This document shows, piece by piece, positions 1 through 10,823 of a stretch of 64,000 bases of DNA. Source of the stretch: Hordeum vulgare subsp. vulgare (Eukaryota > Streptophyta > Magnoliopsida > Poales > Poaceae). Each line of letters begins with the position of its first letter. Within the stretch, counting starts at the first letter, position 1. Position numbers and translations under genes: made by a program. The stretch covers positions 390,463,581 through 390,527,580 of the forward strand of contig NC_058518.1 in assembly GCF_904849725.1 (NCBI RefSeq). The letters run 5' to 3'. The notes under the pieces were generated by a model that was not told where the DNA came from, made no database searches, and worked only from the letters and a program-made list of their open reading frames with translations.

Positions 1-689
1 ACTCTATGGTTGACATCATACTTAGCTAGCATCTTGCGAAAAACACCATGAATGAAGTGTGAACCGCCATCAGTCATCAAGTATCTAGGGACTCCAAATC
101 TTGGGAATATGACTTCTTTAAGCATCTTAATAGAGGTGTGGTGATCAACATTTTTAGTGGGGATAGCTTCTACCCACTTAGTAACGTAATCCAGATCAAC
201 TAAGATGTGAGTGTACCCATTGGAACTCGGGAAGGGTCCCATATAATCAAAACCCCAGACATCAAATGGTTCAATGACAAGTGAATAGTTCATAGGCATC
301 TCTTGACGCTTACTGATGTTCCCTATCCTTTGGCATTTGTCACAAGACAAGACAAACTTACGGGCATCCTTGAAGAGAGTGGGCCAATAGAAATCTGATT
401 GCAATACCTTGTGGGCAGTTCTATCTCCAGCATGGTGTCCTCCGTAGGCTTCGGAATGACACTTCTGCAGGATCTGTCCCTGTTCATGTTCAGGCACACA
501 ACATCTAATAACACCATCTACTCCTTCCTTATAAAGGTGAGGATCATCCCAAAAGTAGTGTCTCGAATCAAAGAAGAATTTCTTCTTTTGTTGATAGGTG
601 AAACTGGGTGGTATGTATTTGGCTACGATATAGTTTGCATAATCGGCATACCACGGTGCACTAAGTGAAGTGCGGATGACATTTAATTC
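1..689 (-). pseudogene. Integrase of element A (partial, truncated by window edge)
   Basis: Integrase inserts retrotransposon cDNA into the genome. Read on the minus strand from 689 to 1 the frame is fully open. It holds the HHCC zinc-binding region (HSEAYGGHHAG followed by CDKCQ) and the start of the DDE core: the first Asp in GFDYMGPF and the second in MTDGGSHF near the left edge. The third residue, Glu, lies outside the window. The segment is in the same frame as the reverse transcriptase just upstream, separated only by a TAG at 690-692, probably a mutated Gln codon. There is no independent start codon, as expected for a polyprotein. Confidence 0.85.
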
Positions 690-2152
690 CTAATCACGAA
701 AGTTGTCATCAATAGGTAGTGGGTCATCAAGGACATTCTCTAGCCTAGACAAGTTATCTGCTACAGGGTTATTAACACCTTTTCGGTCAATGACGTGCAA
801 ATCAAATTCCTGTAGCAGGAGAACCCATCTGATCAGCCTAGGCTTAGCGTCCTTCTTCTGCATAAGGTACTTAATAGCAGCATGATCAGAGTGAATAGTG
901 ACTATGGAGTCAACTATGTAAGATCTGAACTTTTCACATGCAAACACGACTGCTAAAAATTCCTTCTCCGTAGTGGCATAGTTTCTTTGGGCATTGTCTA
1001 GAGTTTTACTAGCGTAGTGAATGACATTCAACTTCTTGTCAACTCTTTGTCCTAGAACAGCACCAACACCATAATCACTAGCATCGCACATGATTTCAAA
1101 GGGCAAGTTCCAGTCAGGTGGTTGAACAATAGGTGCGGTTATCAAAGCCTTCTTAAGTATTTCAAAGGCTTCCTCACAATCCTCATCAAAAACAAAAGGA
1201 ACATCCTTCTCCAAGAGGTTGGTAAGAGGCCTAGAAATCTTAGAGAAGTCTTTAAAGAACCTTCTATAGAAACCAGCATGACCTAAGAAACTTCGTATAC
1301 CTCTGATATCTGTGGGGCAAGGCATTTTCTCAATTGCATCAACCTTAGCCTTATCAACTTCAATGCCTCTTTCAGAGATTTTGTGTCCTAAGACGATACC
1401 TTCATTGACCATAAAGTGGCACTTCTCCCAATTCAAGATGAGGTTGGTTTCTTCGCATCTCTGTAAGACTCGATCAAGGTTGCTGAGGCAATTATCAAAA
1501 GAAGACCCATAAACGGAGAAGTCATCCATGAAAACCTCGACAATCTTTTCACAAAAGTCAGAGAATGTAGCCATCATACATCTTTGGAAGGTGGCAGGTG
1601 CATTACATAAGCCAAAAGGCATACGTCTATAGGAAAAGGTACCAAAAGGGCAGGTGAAAGTGGTTTTCTCTTGATCAGATTGTGCAACAGGTATTTGCGA
1701 GAAACCTGAATAATCGTCTAGAAAGCAGAAGTGTGTGTGTTTTGATAGCCTTTCTAGCATTTGGTCGATGAACGCTAAAGGATAATGATCTTTACTGCTT
1801 GCCTTGTTCAGTTTCCGGAAGTCTATCACCATTCTATAGTCGGTAAAAATCCTTTGTGGGATTAGTTCATCCTTATCATTAGGAACAACGGTGATACCTC
1901 CCTTCTTAGGTACACAATGTACTGGACTTACCCAATCACTATAAGCAACACGATAAATGATTCCGGCTTCCAAAAGCTTTAAAATTTCTTTTCTAACGAC
2001 CTCTTTCATCTTAGGATTTAATCTCCTTTGATGATCAGCAACTGGTTTAAAGTCAGGATCGGTTTTAATCTTGTGCTGGCATAGAGTAGGACTAATACCC
2101 TTAGGATCATCAAGAGTATATCCAATAGCAGCGCGGTGCTTCCTCAGAGTTT
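690..2152 (-). pseudogene. Reverse transcriptase / RNase H of element A
   Basis: This part of the polyprotein copies element RNA into DNA. The open stretch from 2009 to 690 (439 residues) carries the RT fingers and palm ([25 protein letters not shown]), the catalytic FMDD at about residues 160-163, and RNase H with CDAS at about 308, TEKE and SDH as the acidic residues. The listed ATG is only the first Met after a frameshift near 2175. The RT-frame text between 2009 and the frameshift (for example TLDDPKG) is also open. The frame ends at a TAG (690-692) before integrase. The catalytic residues look intact, so damage here is by frame breaks only. Confidence 0.9.
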
Positions 2153-3387
2153 TTAGTAACTTCTTCTCTTCGCGCCTGAGAGGAGAGCACTAATAATGAC
2201 AGGATATATCTCCTTCTCATCAAGATAGGCATACTTAAGAGTATCAGGCAACTGTTTAAGCTTGAACACAGGATCACCCTTTGGTGGGGGAGGATCCCCA
2301 AGCAGTTCAACACGCAGATTATTCTTGAGAATAGGATGTTGTTCTAAGACAATTCTATCTATCTCATCTCTCTCCTCCATATGCATATCATTTTCATGCT
2401 CAAGCAGATATTGCTCTAAAGGATCCGTAGGAGGTCCGACAATAGAGGCAAGAGCAATGATTTCATCCCTACCAGACGACTCTCTTTCATGGGGTTGTCT
2501 TCCAAACTTGGAGAAGTTAAATTCATGAGAGACACCCTCGAAACTTACTGTGACAGTCTGCTTAATGCAATCAATGTGAGCATTGATAGTGTTGAGAAAG
2601 GGTCTACCAAATATGATGGGACAAAAGCTATCTTGTGCAGTACCAAGGACGAGGAAATCAGTAGGATACTTCCTCTTACCACACAGGACTTCTACGTCTC
2701 TCACAATTCCCATAGGGTAGATAGTGTCTCTATTAGCTAGCGTAATAGTGACATCAATGGGTTCTAACTCAGCAGGTGCAATCTCATCTTTGATTTCATC
2801 ATATAGAGAACGGGGTATTGCACTAACACTAGCTCCCATATCACATAAACCATGGTAGCAATGATCTCCTATCTTAACAGAAACAACGGGCAGGCCAACT
2901 ACAGGTCCGTGCTTGTCTTTCGCGTGAGGTTTAGCAATTCTAGCGGAGTCCTCACAGAATATAATAACATGCCCGTCTATGTCTTCGTCTAAGAGATCTT
3001 TGATAATAGCAACACTAGGTTCAACTCTAATCTCCTCAGGGGGTGCAAGTGGTCTAATGTAACCCCTACGTATCACAGTTGGAGCTTTAGAATAATCCTT
3101 CATCCTAGCAGGGTATGGTGGTTTCTCAGTGTAAGCACAAGGAACAACATGATCACTAAAAGCTATGATTTTCTCCTCAACTAGATTGGTTTTTGCTATG
3201 TTGCTTTCTACAGGAGGATGATATTTAAACCACTTCTCTTTGGGAAGATCAACATGAGCAGCAAAAGATTCACATAGAGAAGCTACTATCTCAGAGTCAA
3301 GTCCATACTTAGCGCTAAAATCTCTAGAAGTGTTTGTCTCAACAAAAGATTTAACGCAATCAAACTGGAAATTCATACCTGAGTCCT
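2153..3387 (-). pseudogene. Gag C-terminus and aspartic protease of element A
   Basis: This is the C-terminal gag and protease part of the Athila-type polyprotein. The protease matures gag and pol. The active-site motif is DMGAS (about residues 179-183 counted from the Met at 3376), in a GLCDMGASVSAIP context typical of Athila proteases. The upstream part (YGLDSEIVASLCESF, KEKWFKYHPP) is the linker seen in plant Athila gag. The true N-terminus lies beyond the inserted LTR: the frame joins exactly to the gag segment ending at 5626. The 3' end shifts frame near 2175, giving a false ending (AKRRSY) before the RT region. Confidence 0.85.
3383..3387. repeat. Target-site duplication GTCCT, left copy
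   Basis: GTCCT directly precedes the TGATACGTCTCC start of the inserted LTR. The same five bases follow its last CA at 5621-5625. Removing the insert and one copy restores a continuous gag frame across the junction, which independently confirms the boundaries. Confidence 0.9.
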
Positions 3388-3910
3388 TGATACGTCTCCA
3401 ACGTATCTACTTTTCCAAACTCTTTTGCCCTTGTTTTGGACTATAATTTGCATGATTTTAGTGGAACTAACCTGGACTAACGCTGTTTTCAGCAGAATTG
3501 CCTTGGTGTTATTTTTGTGCAGAAATCAAAGTTCTCCAAACGTCATGAAAATTTACAGGGAGCAGTTTTGGAAAATATCAAAAATATCTACGCCAAGTTC
3601 CACCTTAGGGGGTGGGCCAGTGGGCCACAAGCCCCTGCTCCGCCACCACCCCCTGGTGGCAGTGGCCAGGCTTGTGGGGCCCACAGGCACCTGCCGCCCC
3701 CAACTCCAGCTCTATAAGTTGTCTTTCGTCCCAAAAAATAAAAAGAGAAGTTTTCGTCGTGTTTTCTATACGGAGGCGCCGCCACCACCTGTTCTTCATC
3801 TGGAGGGCAGATCTAGAGTCCGTCTTGGGCCCCGGAGAGGGGAAATCGTCGCCCTCGTCATCATCAACCTTCTTCCCTCTCCAATTCCATGAAGCTCTTC
3901 ATCGTTCGTG

Positions 3911-4816
3911 AGTAATCTATTCATAGGCTCGCTGGGCGGCGATGAGTAGGATGAGATCTATCATGTAATCGAGTTAGTTTTGATGGGGATTGATCCCTAG
4001 TATCCACTATGTTATGAGATTTTATGTTGCTACTACTTTGCCATGCTTAATGCTTGTCACTAGGGCCCGAGTGCCATGATTTCACATCTGAAATTATTAT
4101 GTGTCACCAATATATGTGTGTTTTAGATCGATCTTGCAAGTTGTAGTTACCTAGTATGTGTTATCACCCGGCAACCCCGGAGTGACAATAACCGAAACCA
4201 CTCCCGGTGACGATCATAGTTTGAGGAGTTCATGTGTTCACCAAGTGCTAATGCGTCAGTCCGGTTCTTTATTAAAAGGAGAACCTTAATATCCCATAGT
4301 TTCCTTTTGGACCCCGCTGCCGCGGGAGGGATGGACAAAAGATGTCATGCAAGTTCTTTTTGTCAGTAATCTATTCGTAGCCTCGCTGGGCGATGATGAG
4401 TAGGATGAGATCTATCATGTAATCGAGCTAGTTTTGATGGGGATTGATCCCTAGTATCCACTATGTTGTGAGATTTGATGTTGCTACTACTTTGTCATGT
4501 TTAATGCTTGTCACTAGGGCCCGAGTGCCATGATTTCAGATCTGAAATTGTTATGTTGTCACCAATATATGTGTGTTTTAGATCCGATCTTGCAAGTTGT
4601 AGTTACCTACTATGTGTTATGATCGGGCAACCCCGGAGTGACACTAACCAGAACCACTCCCGGTGATGATCATAGTTTGAGGAGTTCATGTGTTCACCAA
4701 GTGCTAATGCGTTGGTCCGGTTCTTTATTAAAAGGAGAACCTTAATATCCCGTAGTTTCCTTTTGGACCCCGCTGCCACGGGAGGGATGGACAATAGATG
4801 TCATGCAAGTTCTTTT
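3911..4816 (+). repeat. 454-bp tandem duplication inside the LTR unit
   Basis: The segment starting AGTAATCTATTC at 3911 is repeated from 4365, with a period of 454 bp. Both copies run through TGATCCCTAGTATCCACTATG, the CCGGTTCTTTATTAAAAGG stretch and GGGATGGACAA, ending at the CATGCAAGTTCTTTT motif. The copies differ at scattered bases. The related LTR of element B (27680-28140) has this segment once. Confidence 0.9.
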
Positions 4817-4956
4817 CCCTAAGCACGTATGACGACACATGGAATGCATGCCTACATCACATTGACGAACGGGAGCTAGCCACATATCTCTCCGTGTTAT
4901 AGCTGTTGCATGATGAATATCATCCAAACAAATCACCGACCCATTTCCTACAAGTT

Positions 4957-5165
4957 TGTCCTACTACTGCTGTTACTTGTCTTGCTCTGCTGCTGCTGCT
5001 ACTATTGTTGCTACTGCTGTTACTTGTCTTGCTCTGCTGCTGCTACTACTGTTGCTACTGCTGTCACTTGCTACTATTGCTACTTGCTACTGCTGTCACT
5101 ACTGCTGTTCCTTGCCACTGCTATTGCTTGTTACACTGTTGCTACCTGCTACACTGTTGGTTCAC
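4957..5165 (+). repeat. TAC/TGC trinucleotide-rich tract in the LTR
   Basis: About 200 bp of imperfect TGC, TAC and TGT triplets (CTGCTGCTGCTGCTAC and similar). It gives spurious poly-Leu/Cys/Tyr frames in all three plus frames, so none is a gene. The matching tract in element B's LTR (19075-19160 and 27479-27540, as GTAGCAGCA on the plus strand) is shorter. Confidence 0.85.
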
Positions 5166-5459
5166 CTACCGTTGACGGGAATTGACAACTTCCGTTAATG
5201 CGGCAACGGAGGCGCCATTGATACAATCGTTAGGAATAGTCTGCCATCAACAGATCATTTCTGACACCGTTGTTATCATATTACTTTGCTATTACTACTG
5301 TGCTTGCAGATACTAATCTTTCAGGTGTGGTTGAATCTGACAAATTCAGCTGCTAATACTTGAGAGTATACTCTCACCTCCTGACTGGCTTATCAACAAA
5401 TTGGGTCGAATACTCTACCCTCGAAAACTGCTGCGAACCCACGCGCTGGTGGGCCATCA

Positions 5460-5620
5460 ACAACATTCTTCTAGTTTCATTGCTGGGGAGTGCTAGAAAC
5501 ATTCTTCTGGTGCCGTTGCAGGAGAAGGTTCGTTGTTATAAGCATTCGTCTAGCTAACGCCAGAGATTGCAGGATCAGCCCTTTTCTGGAGCCATTGCCA
5601 GGGAAGCACAGCTGACGTCA
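5460..5620 (+). repeat. Triplicated primer-site-like tail of the LTR unit
   Basis: After GTGGGCCATCA (ending 5459), where the related LTR of element B stops, the insert carries three degenerate versions of an LTR-end plus primer-site motif: TTCTAGTTTCATTGCTGGGG, TTCTGGTGCCGTTGCAGG and TTCTGGAGCCATTGCCAGGG. The last matches element B's primer site and the bases after it (GGGAAGCA, then AGCT) before the unit ends at GACGTCA. The tail lies inside the target-site duplication, so it was mobilised with the LTR. Confidence 0.7.
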
Positions 5621-5625
5621 GTCCT
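5621..5625. repeat. Target-site duplication GTCCT, right copy
   Basis: This is the second copy of the 5-bp duplication flanking the LTR unit and lies directly after its terminal CA. On the minus strand it is the AGGAC inside element A's gag frame. Confidence 0.9.
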
Positions 5626-6301
5626 TACCTTCCTCCAGCTCCCAATCTTCAGAGTTGCGTTTGATTCTCTCCAATAAATTCCACTTGTGATCAATATCCT
5701 TCTTCATAAAAGAACCGGCACAAGAAGTGTCAAGCATGGTACGATCTTCATGAGAAAGTCGAGCATAAAAGTTTTGAGTGATGATTTCTCTCGCGAGCTC
5801 ATGATTGGGGCATGAATATAGCATTGATTTAAGCCTCCCCCAAGCTTGACCTATGCATTCCGTGTCACGAGGCCAAAAGTTATAAATAAAGTTCCGATCA
5901 CGATGTACTAAATGCATAGGGTAGAACTTTTGATGAAATTCCAATTTCAACCGATTGTAGCCCAATGATCGAGCATCATCACATAGCCTATACCATGTCA
6001 ACGCCTTATCCTTCAAAGATAAAGGAAATACTTTCTTCTTTACCTCATCCTCGGGCAAACCTGCAAGCTTAAATAAACCACAAACTTCATCTACATAGAT
6101 TAGATGAAAGTCTCGATGTGAAGATCCATCTCCTGTAAAAGGATTAGCCAGGAGTTTCTCAAGCATACCCAAAGGAATTTCATAAAAGATATTTTCAGTA
6201 GGTACCTCAGGTCGAGGAGCAACTCCTCGTGCTTCCGTTCGTGGTGAAGATACCCCGAACAAACTCCTCAAAGGAAGAGTTTCCATAGTGACAAGTGACA
6301 A
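5626..6301 (-). pseudogene. Gag N-terminal part of element A, disrupted
   Basis: Gag is the capsid-like structural protein of the element. The frame opens with the Met at 6301, 64 bp from the primer site, and includes a retrotransposon gag domain (LSLKDKALTWY, RLKLEFHQKFYP, then IGQAWGRLKSM and SHEDRTMLDTSCAGSF). It reads through to LEEGKD, where the LTR unit was inserted. The frame resumes in phase at 3387. The apparent stop at 5618 is inside the duplicated target and LTR edge, so it is not the native end. Confidence 0.85.
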
Positions 6302-6364
6302 TAAATTTCAGCACGGTATATGAATGTTTCCTTACCAATTTCCACTTACCAAAGGCGCTTCACT

Positions 6365-6381
6365 CCCCGGCAACGGCGCCA
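6365..6381 (-). promoter_or_regulatory. Primer-binding site of element A
   Basis: The minus strand reads TGGCGCCGTTGCCGGGG, the tRNA-complementary site at which first-strand cDNA synthesis starts in Athila-lineage elements. It lies just inside an LTR edge ending GTGGGTCATCA (6393 on the plus strand). Confidence 0.85.
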
Positions 6382-6392
6382 GAAAAGGGTCT

Positions 6393-6405
6393 TGATGACC
6401 CACAA
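6393..6405. repeat. 13-bp direct repeat, left copy (LTR edge)
   Basis: TGATGACCCACAA at 6393-6405 recurs at 7490-7502, where it is the internal edge of a complete LTR. Only this 13-bp stub of an LTR remains next to element A's primer site. The 1.1 kb between the copies is the ORF1-like pseudogene and its flank. Confidence 0.8.
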
Positions 6406-7209
6406 TCTTGAAGACCCTGACTAAATACCAGGTTATAAGTCATCCTTCTATTTATATCTCTATCAAGAAAGTCATGGCGAACCATGCTATCATAATCTAG
6501 ATATCTCTCAGGAAGAAGAATCTCTTCTTCCTCGTCCAGTTTAATAGGTATCTCAAAATGTCTGACAAGACGGGTAGCATAGATACCTCCATAGACAACG
6601 CCTTTAGAACCATTCGTGTTCAACCGTTGAGCTACTATAGTGCCCAAGCTATAATTTTTATCATTATAAAGGGCTTCGCGCAAAACCGCACGATCTGGGG
6701 AGCTAAGTGCCCAGCTTTCCCACGGCCAATCAAACATTTTCCCACGAATAATGAGAAGTACCGAAGCACAAGAAAATGTATGCTAGAAGCTCTAGCACAA
6801 GACACTCCTCTCTCCTCTCCTACAACAATAGTATCTATGAAAGCCTTCAAGTCCCGTGGACGAGGTTCATGAATATCCCCAACATAAGGTAATTTGCAAA
6901 CATTGCAAAAATCCTGAAGGGACATGAGCTGGGGGATATCACATAATTTGAACTCAACCATAGGACGATTCTTCCTTGGATAGAAATTAAAGCTTTGCAC
7001 GAAAATATCAGTGAGGAGGAGGTATTGCGGACACTTATCTTCAACAAAGGTGGTAAGGCGTGCGTTCTCCACCAAGTAGTAAAAGTCCTCATAAAGTCCG
7101 GCGGCGCGTAAAAACACATCGCTTGGCCACTCGCACACTCGAACTTCTGCAATTCGGGGGACCGGTTACTTGGGTTTCTTCTTCTCACTTCCATCATCCT
7201 TGGGGTCAC
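6393..7209 (-). pseudogene. Athila ORF1-like retroelement protein, frameshifted
   Basis: Two overlapping minus-strand frames (7138-6635 and 6737-6406) together resemble the plant Athila ORF1-type protein, whose function is unknown. Recognisable blocks are PRDLKAFID, REALYNDKNYSLGTIVAQRL, GGIYATRLVRHFEIPI and LLPERYLDYDSMV. A frameshift lies near 6715-6735. Another near 7140 cuts off a possible N-terminus beginning at 7209. The frame runs at its 3' end into an LTR edge and primer site, giving an artificial C-terminus (SSRPFSGAVAGE). The family assignment is from memory of conserved blocks and is moderately sure. Confidence 0.6.
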
Positions 7210-7489
7210 GGCTTGAAGAGCCTCTTAAGAACCTCCTCATCTTTTCCCTTTTCTATCTCTGAAAATTTCTGAGGTTTTTAGTGACTCTAAGGAAAAGTGA
7301 ACAAGGCCCAACGGAACTCGTAGCAACTACTCCCACAAGTGCCTAGAGCCATATCACACATCAAAACTACTTGGAACCAGCTAAAATTAGCATGCAATGC
7401 TCAAGAATAGGGTCACCAAGGCAGCAAAAATACGCGATGTACAAGGCACTAGTGCAAAAACTAATTGGACCAATGGAGGAGTCACTTAC
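7210..7489. other. Unassigned flank between ORF1-like pseudogene and LTR
   Basis: No coding frame or primer site is recognisable here. The sequence directly left of the LTR at 7490 is CTTAC, a candidate left target-site duplication. It is probably retroelement-derived leader or 3' region of the source of the ORF1-like sequence. Confidence 0.4.
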
Positions 7490-9001
7490 TGATGACCCAC
7501 AAGTATAGGGGATCAATGTAGTCCTTTTGATAAGTAAGTGTGTCGAACCCAATGAGGAGCAGAAGGCTCTAATAAACGTATTTCAGCAAGGTAATAACTG
7601 CAAGCACTAAAAGTAGCGGTAACAAGTGATTGTATAGCGAGGTGAAACGTAGCAAGCAAAGAGTAACAAGTAACAAGTAGTAGCAATGGTGCAGCAAGTG
7701 GCCCAATCCCTTTTGTAGCAAGGGACAAGCCTGAACAAAGTCTTATAGGAGGACAAACGCTCCCGAGGACACACGGGAATTTCTATCATGCTAGTTTCAT
7801 CATGTTCATATGATTCGCGTTCGTTACTTTGATAGTTTGATATGTGGGTGGACCGGCGCTTGGGTACTGCCCTTACTTGGAAAAGCATCCCACTTATGAT
7901 TAACCTCTCTCGCAAGCATCCACAACTACAAAAGAAGAATTAAGACTAAGTCTAACCATAGCATTAAACTAGTCGATCCAAATCAGCCCCTCACGAAGCA
8001 ACGCATAGACTGGGGTTTAAGCTTCTGTCACTCCAGAACCCATCATCTACTTGCTACTTCCCAATGCCTTCTTCTAGGCCCAAATATGGTGAAGTGTTAT
8101 GTAGTCGACTTTCACATAACACCACTAGAGGAAAAACAACATACATCATATCAAAATACCGAACGAATATCAAATTCACATGACTATTATCACCATGACT
8201 TATCCCATGTCCTCAGGAACAAAAGTAACTACTCACAAGACATAATCATAATCATGATTAGAGATGTACTGAATAGCATCAAGGATCTGAACATAAACTC
8301 TTCCACCAAGTAATCCAACTAGCATCAACTACAAAGAGTAATCAACACTACTAGCAACCTTACAAGTACCAATCGGAGTCGCGAGACGAAGATTGGTTAC
8401 AAGAGATGAACTAGGGATTGGAGAGGAGATGGTGCTAATGAAGATGCCTCCCCTCCGACGAGAGGAGTGTTGGTGATGACGATGGCGACGATTTCCCCCT
8501 CCGGGAGGGAAGTTTCCCCGGCAGGATCGTCCTGCCGGAGCTCTAGATTGGATCTGCTCAAGTTCCGCCTCGTGGCGGCGACGAAACCATGAAAAAGCTC
8601 CCTATTGATTTTTTTTCCAGACCAGGACGCTTCATAGAGCAAAAGAGGGGGATAGTGGGCCTTCAGGCAGCCCACAAGTTTGCCCACCGCCACCAGGGGG
8701 TGGTGGCGGAGTGGGGGCTTGTGGGGCCCTGGTAGCCCCCCTCGGTGGTTCTTTCACCCAGTATTTTTAATATATTCCAGAAAAATCCACATAAATTTTC
8801 AGGGCATTTGGAGATGTGGAGAATAGTGGACTAGGATTTGCTCCCTTTCCAATCCAGAATTCCAGCTGCCTGAATTCTCCCTCTTCAAATAAACCTTGCA
8901 AAATAAGAGAGAAAATGCATAAATATGGTACCAAAAGTAATATAACAGCCCAAGAAGCAATAAAAATCAACATGAAAGCATGATGCAAAATGGATGTATC
9001 A
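7490..9001 (-). mobile_element. Athila-type LTR, about 1.5 kb, minus orientation
   Basis: The LTR begins TGATGACCCACAAG and ends GGATGTATCA on the plus strand, so its sense strand runs TGATACATCC to GTGGGTCATCA. No primer site lies at its internal edge. It is either a solo LTR with left flank CTTAC and right flank cut after CT by copia 1, or the displaced 5' LTR of element A. No coding potential beyond short chance frames. Confidence 0.75.
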
Positions 9002-9003
9002 CT

Positions 9004-10823
9004 TGTTGGGGAACTTCGCATGGGAAACAAAAATTTTCCTACGCGCACGAAGACCTATCATGGTGATGTCCATCTACGAGAGGGGATGAGTGATCTACGT
9101 ACCCTTGTAGATCGTACAGCAGAAGCGTTAGAGAACGCGGTTGATGTAGTGGAACATCCTCACGTCCCTCGATCCGTCCCGCGAACAATCCCGCGATCAG
9201 TCCCACGATCTAGTACCAAACGGACGGCACCTTCGCGTTCAGCACACGTACAGCTCGACGATGATCTCGGCCTTCTTGATCCAGCAAGAGAGACGGAGAG
9301 GTAGAAGAGTTCTCCGGCAGCATGACGGCGCTCCGGAGGTTGGTGGTGATCTTGTCTCAGCAGGGCTCCGCCCGAGCTCCGCAGAAACGCGATCTAGAGG
9401 AAAAACTATGGAGGTATGTGGTCGGGCAGCCGTGAGAAAGTCGTCTCTAATCAGCCCTAATTGCTCCATATATATAGGAGGAGGGAGGGGGACCTTGCCT
9501 TGGGGTCCAAGGGATCCTCAAGGGGTCGGCCGAGCCAAGGGGGGGAGGACTCCCCCCCCCCAAACCGAGTTGGACTTGGTTTGGTGGGAGGAGTCCCCCT
9601 CCCTTCCCACTTCCTCCCTCTTTTTTTTTCTTTTCCTTTGATTTTCTTTTCTTGGCGCATAGGCCCCCTTGGGGCTGTCCCACCAGCCCACTAAGGGCTG
9701 GTATGTCTCCCCAAAGCCTATGGGCTTCCCCGGGGTGGGTTGCCCCCCCCCCCGGTGAACTCTCGGAACCCATTCGTCATTCCCGGTACATTCCCGGTAA
9801 CTCCGAAAACCTTCCGGTAATCAAATGAGGTCATCCTATATATCAATATTCGTTTCTGGACCATTCCGGAAACCCTCGTGACGTCCGTGATCTCATCCGG
9901 GACTCCGAACAACATTCGGTAACCAACCATATAACTCAAATACGCATAAAACAACGTCGAACCTTAAGTGTGCAGACCCTGCGGGTTCGAGAACTATGTA
10001 GACATGACCCGAGAGACTCCTCGGTCAATATCCAATAGCGGGACCTGGATGCCCATATTGGATCCTACATATTCTACGAAGATCTTATCGTTTGAACCTC
10101 AGTGCCAAGGATTCGTATAATCCCGTATGTCATTCCCTTTGTCCTTCGGTATGTTACTTGCCCGAGATTCGATCGTCGGTATCCGCATACCTATTTCAAT
10201 CTCGTTTACAGGCAAGTCTCTTTACTCGTTCCGTAATACAAGATCCCGCAACTTACACTAAGTTACATTGCTTGCAAGGCTTGTGTGTGATGTTGTATTA
10301 CCGAGTGGGCCCCGAGATACCTCTCCGTCACACGGAGTGACAAATCCCAGTCTTGATCCATACTAACTCAACTAACACCTTCGGAGATACCTGTAGAGCA
10401 TCTTTATAGTCACCCAGTTACGTTGCGACGTTTGATACACACAAAGCATTCCTCCGGTGTCAGTGAGTTATATGATCTCATGGTCATAGGAATAAATACT
10501 TGACACGCAGAAAACAGTAGCAACAAAATGACACGATCAACATGCTACGTCTATTAGTTTGGGTCTAGTCCATCACGTGATTCTCCCAATGATGTGATCC
10601 AGTTATCAAGCAACAACACCTTGTTCATAATCAGAAGACACTGACTATCATCGATCAACTGGCTAGCCAACTAGAGGCATGCTAGGGATGGTGTTTTGTC
10701 TATGTATCCACACATGTAAATGAGTCTTCATTCAATACAATTATAGCATGGATAATAAACTATTATCTTGATACAGGAATTATAATAATAACTATACATT
10801 TATAATTGCCTCTAGGGCATAAA
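9004..10823 (-). repeat. 3' LTR of copia 1
   Basis: The LTR starts TGTTGGGGAACTTCGC and runs to GCCTCTAGGGCATAAA on the plus strand. A TATATATA box lies at 9469-9476 on the transcribed (minus) strand. The first bases of the LTR sense strand are fused to RT through a shared TTGG, so the outermost TG pair is lost. Short GTCCCGCGA-type repeats lie at 9170-9215. Confidence 0.88.

Larger units (their letters stand above)
3388..5620 (+). mobile_element. Lone Athila-type LTR unit inserted in gag of element A
   Basis: A 2,233-bp insertion starting TGATACGTCTCC and ending GACGTCA, flanked by a perfect GTCCT duplication. It is of the same LTR family as the LTR of element B (start at 28704 on the minus strand, end at 18905) but lies in the opposite orientation. 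No coding region or second LTR is present, so it behaves as a solo LTR. Two things are odd. It holds a 454-bp tandem duplication. It also continues about 161 bp past the position (5459) where element B's LTR ends, and that tail contains three primer-site-like motifs. Proline- and leucine-rich open frames inside it are by-products of GC-rich and trinucleotide sequence. Confidence 0.85.
1..6392 (-). mobile_element. Athila-type Ty3/gypsy element A (partial, interrupted)
   Basis: On the minus strand this stretch reads primer-binding site, gag, protease, reverse transcriptase, RNase H and integrase, which is the Ty3/gypsy order. The primer site matches the TGGCGCCGTTGCCGGGG type used by Athila-lineage elements. 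The element runs off the left edge inside integrase, so its 3' part is unseen. An LTR unit at 3388-5620 interrupts gag. One stop (690-692) and one frameshift (about 2175) break the remaining frame, so the copy is defective. The Triticeae family name cannot be fixed from the sequence alone. Confidence 0.9.

Noticed and set aside
3425..3911. Pro-rich plus- and minus-strand open frames of 60-155 codons
   Set aside because: GC-rich LTR sequence; frames overlap in several phases and show no domain.
4906..5198. Leu/Cys-rich small proteins that look like membrane segments
   Set aside because: They come from the TGC/TAC trinucleotide tract in all three frames at once.
7490..9001. Treating this LTR as the certain 5' LTR of element A
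   Set aside because: There is no primer site at its edge, and 1.1 kb of ORF1-like sequence separates it from the element; a solo LTR is equally possible.
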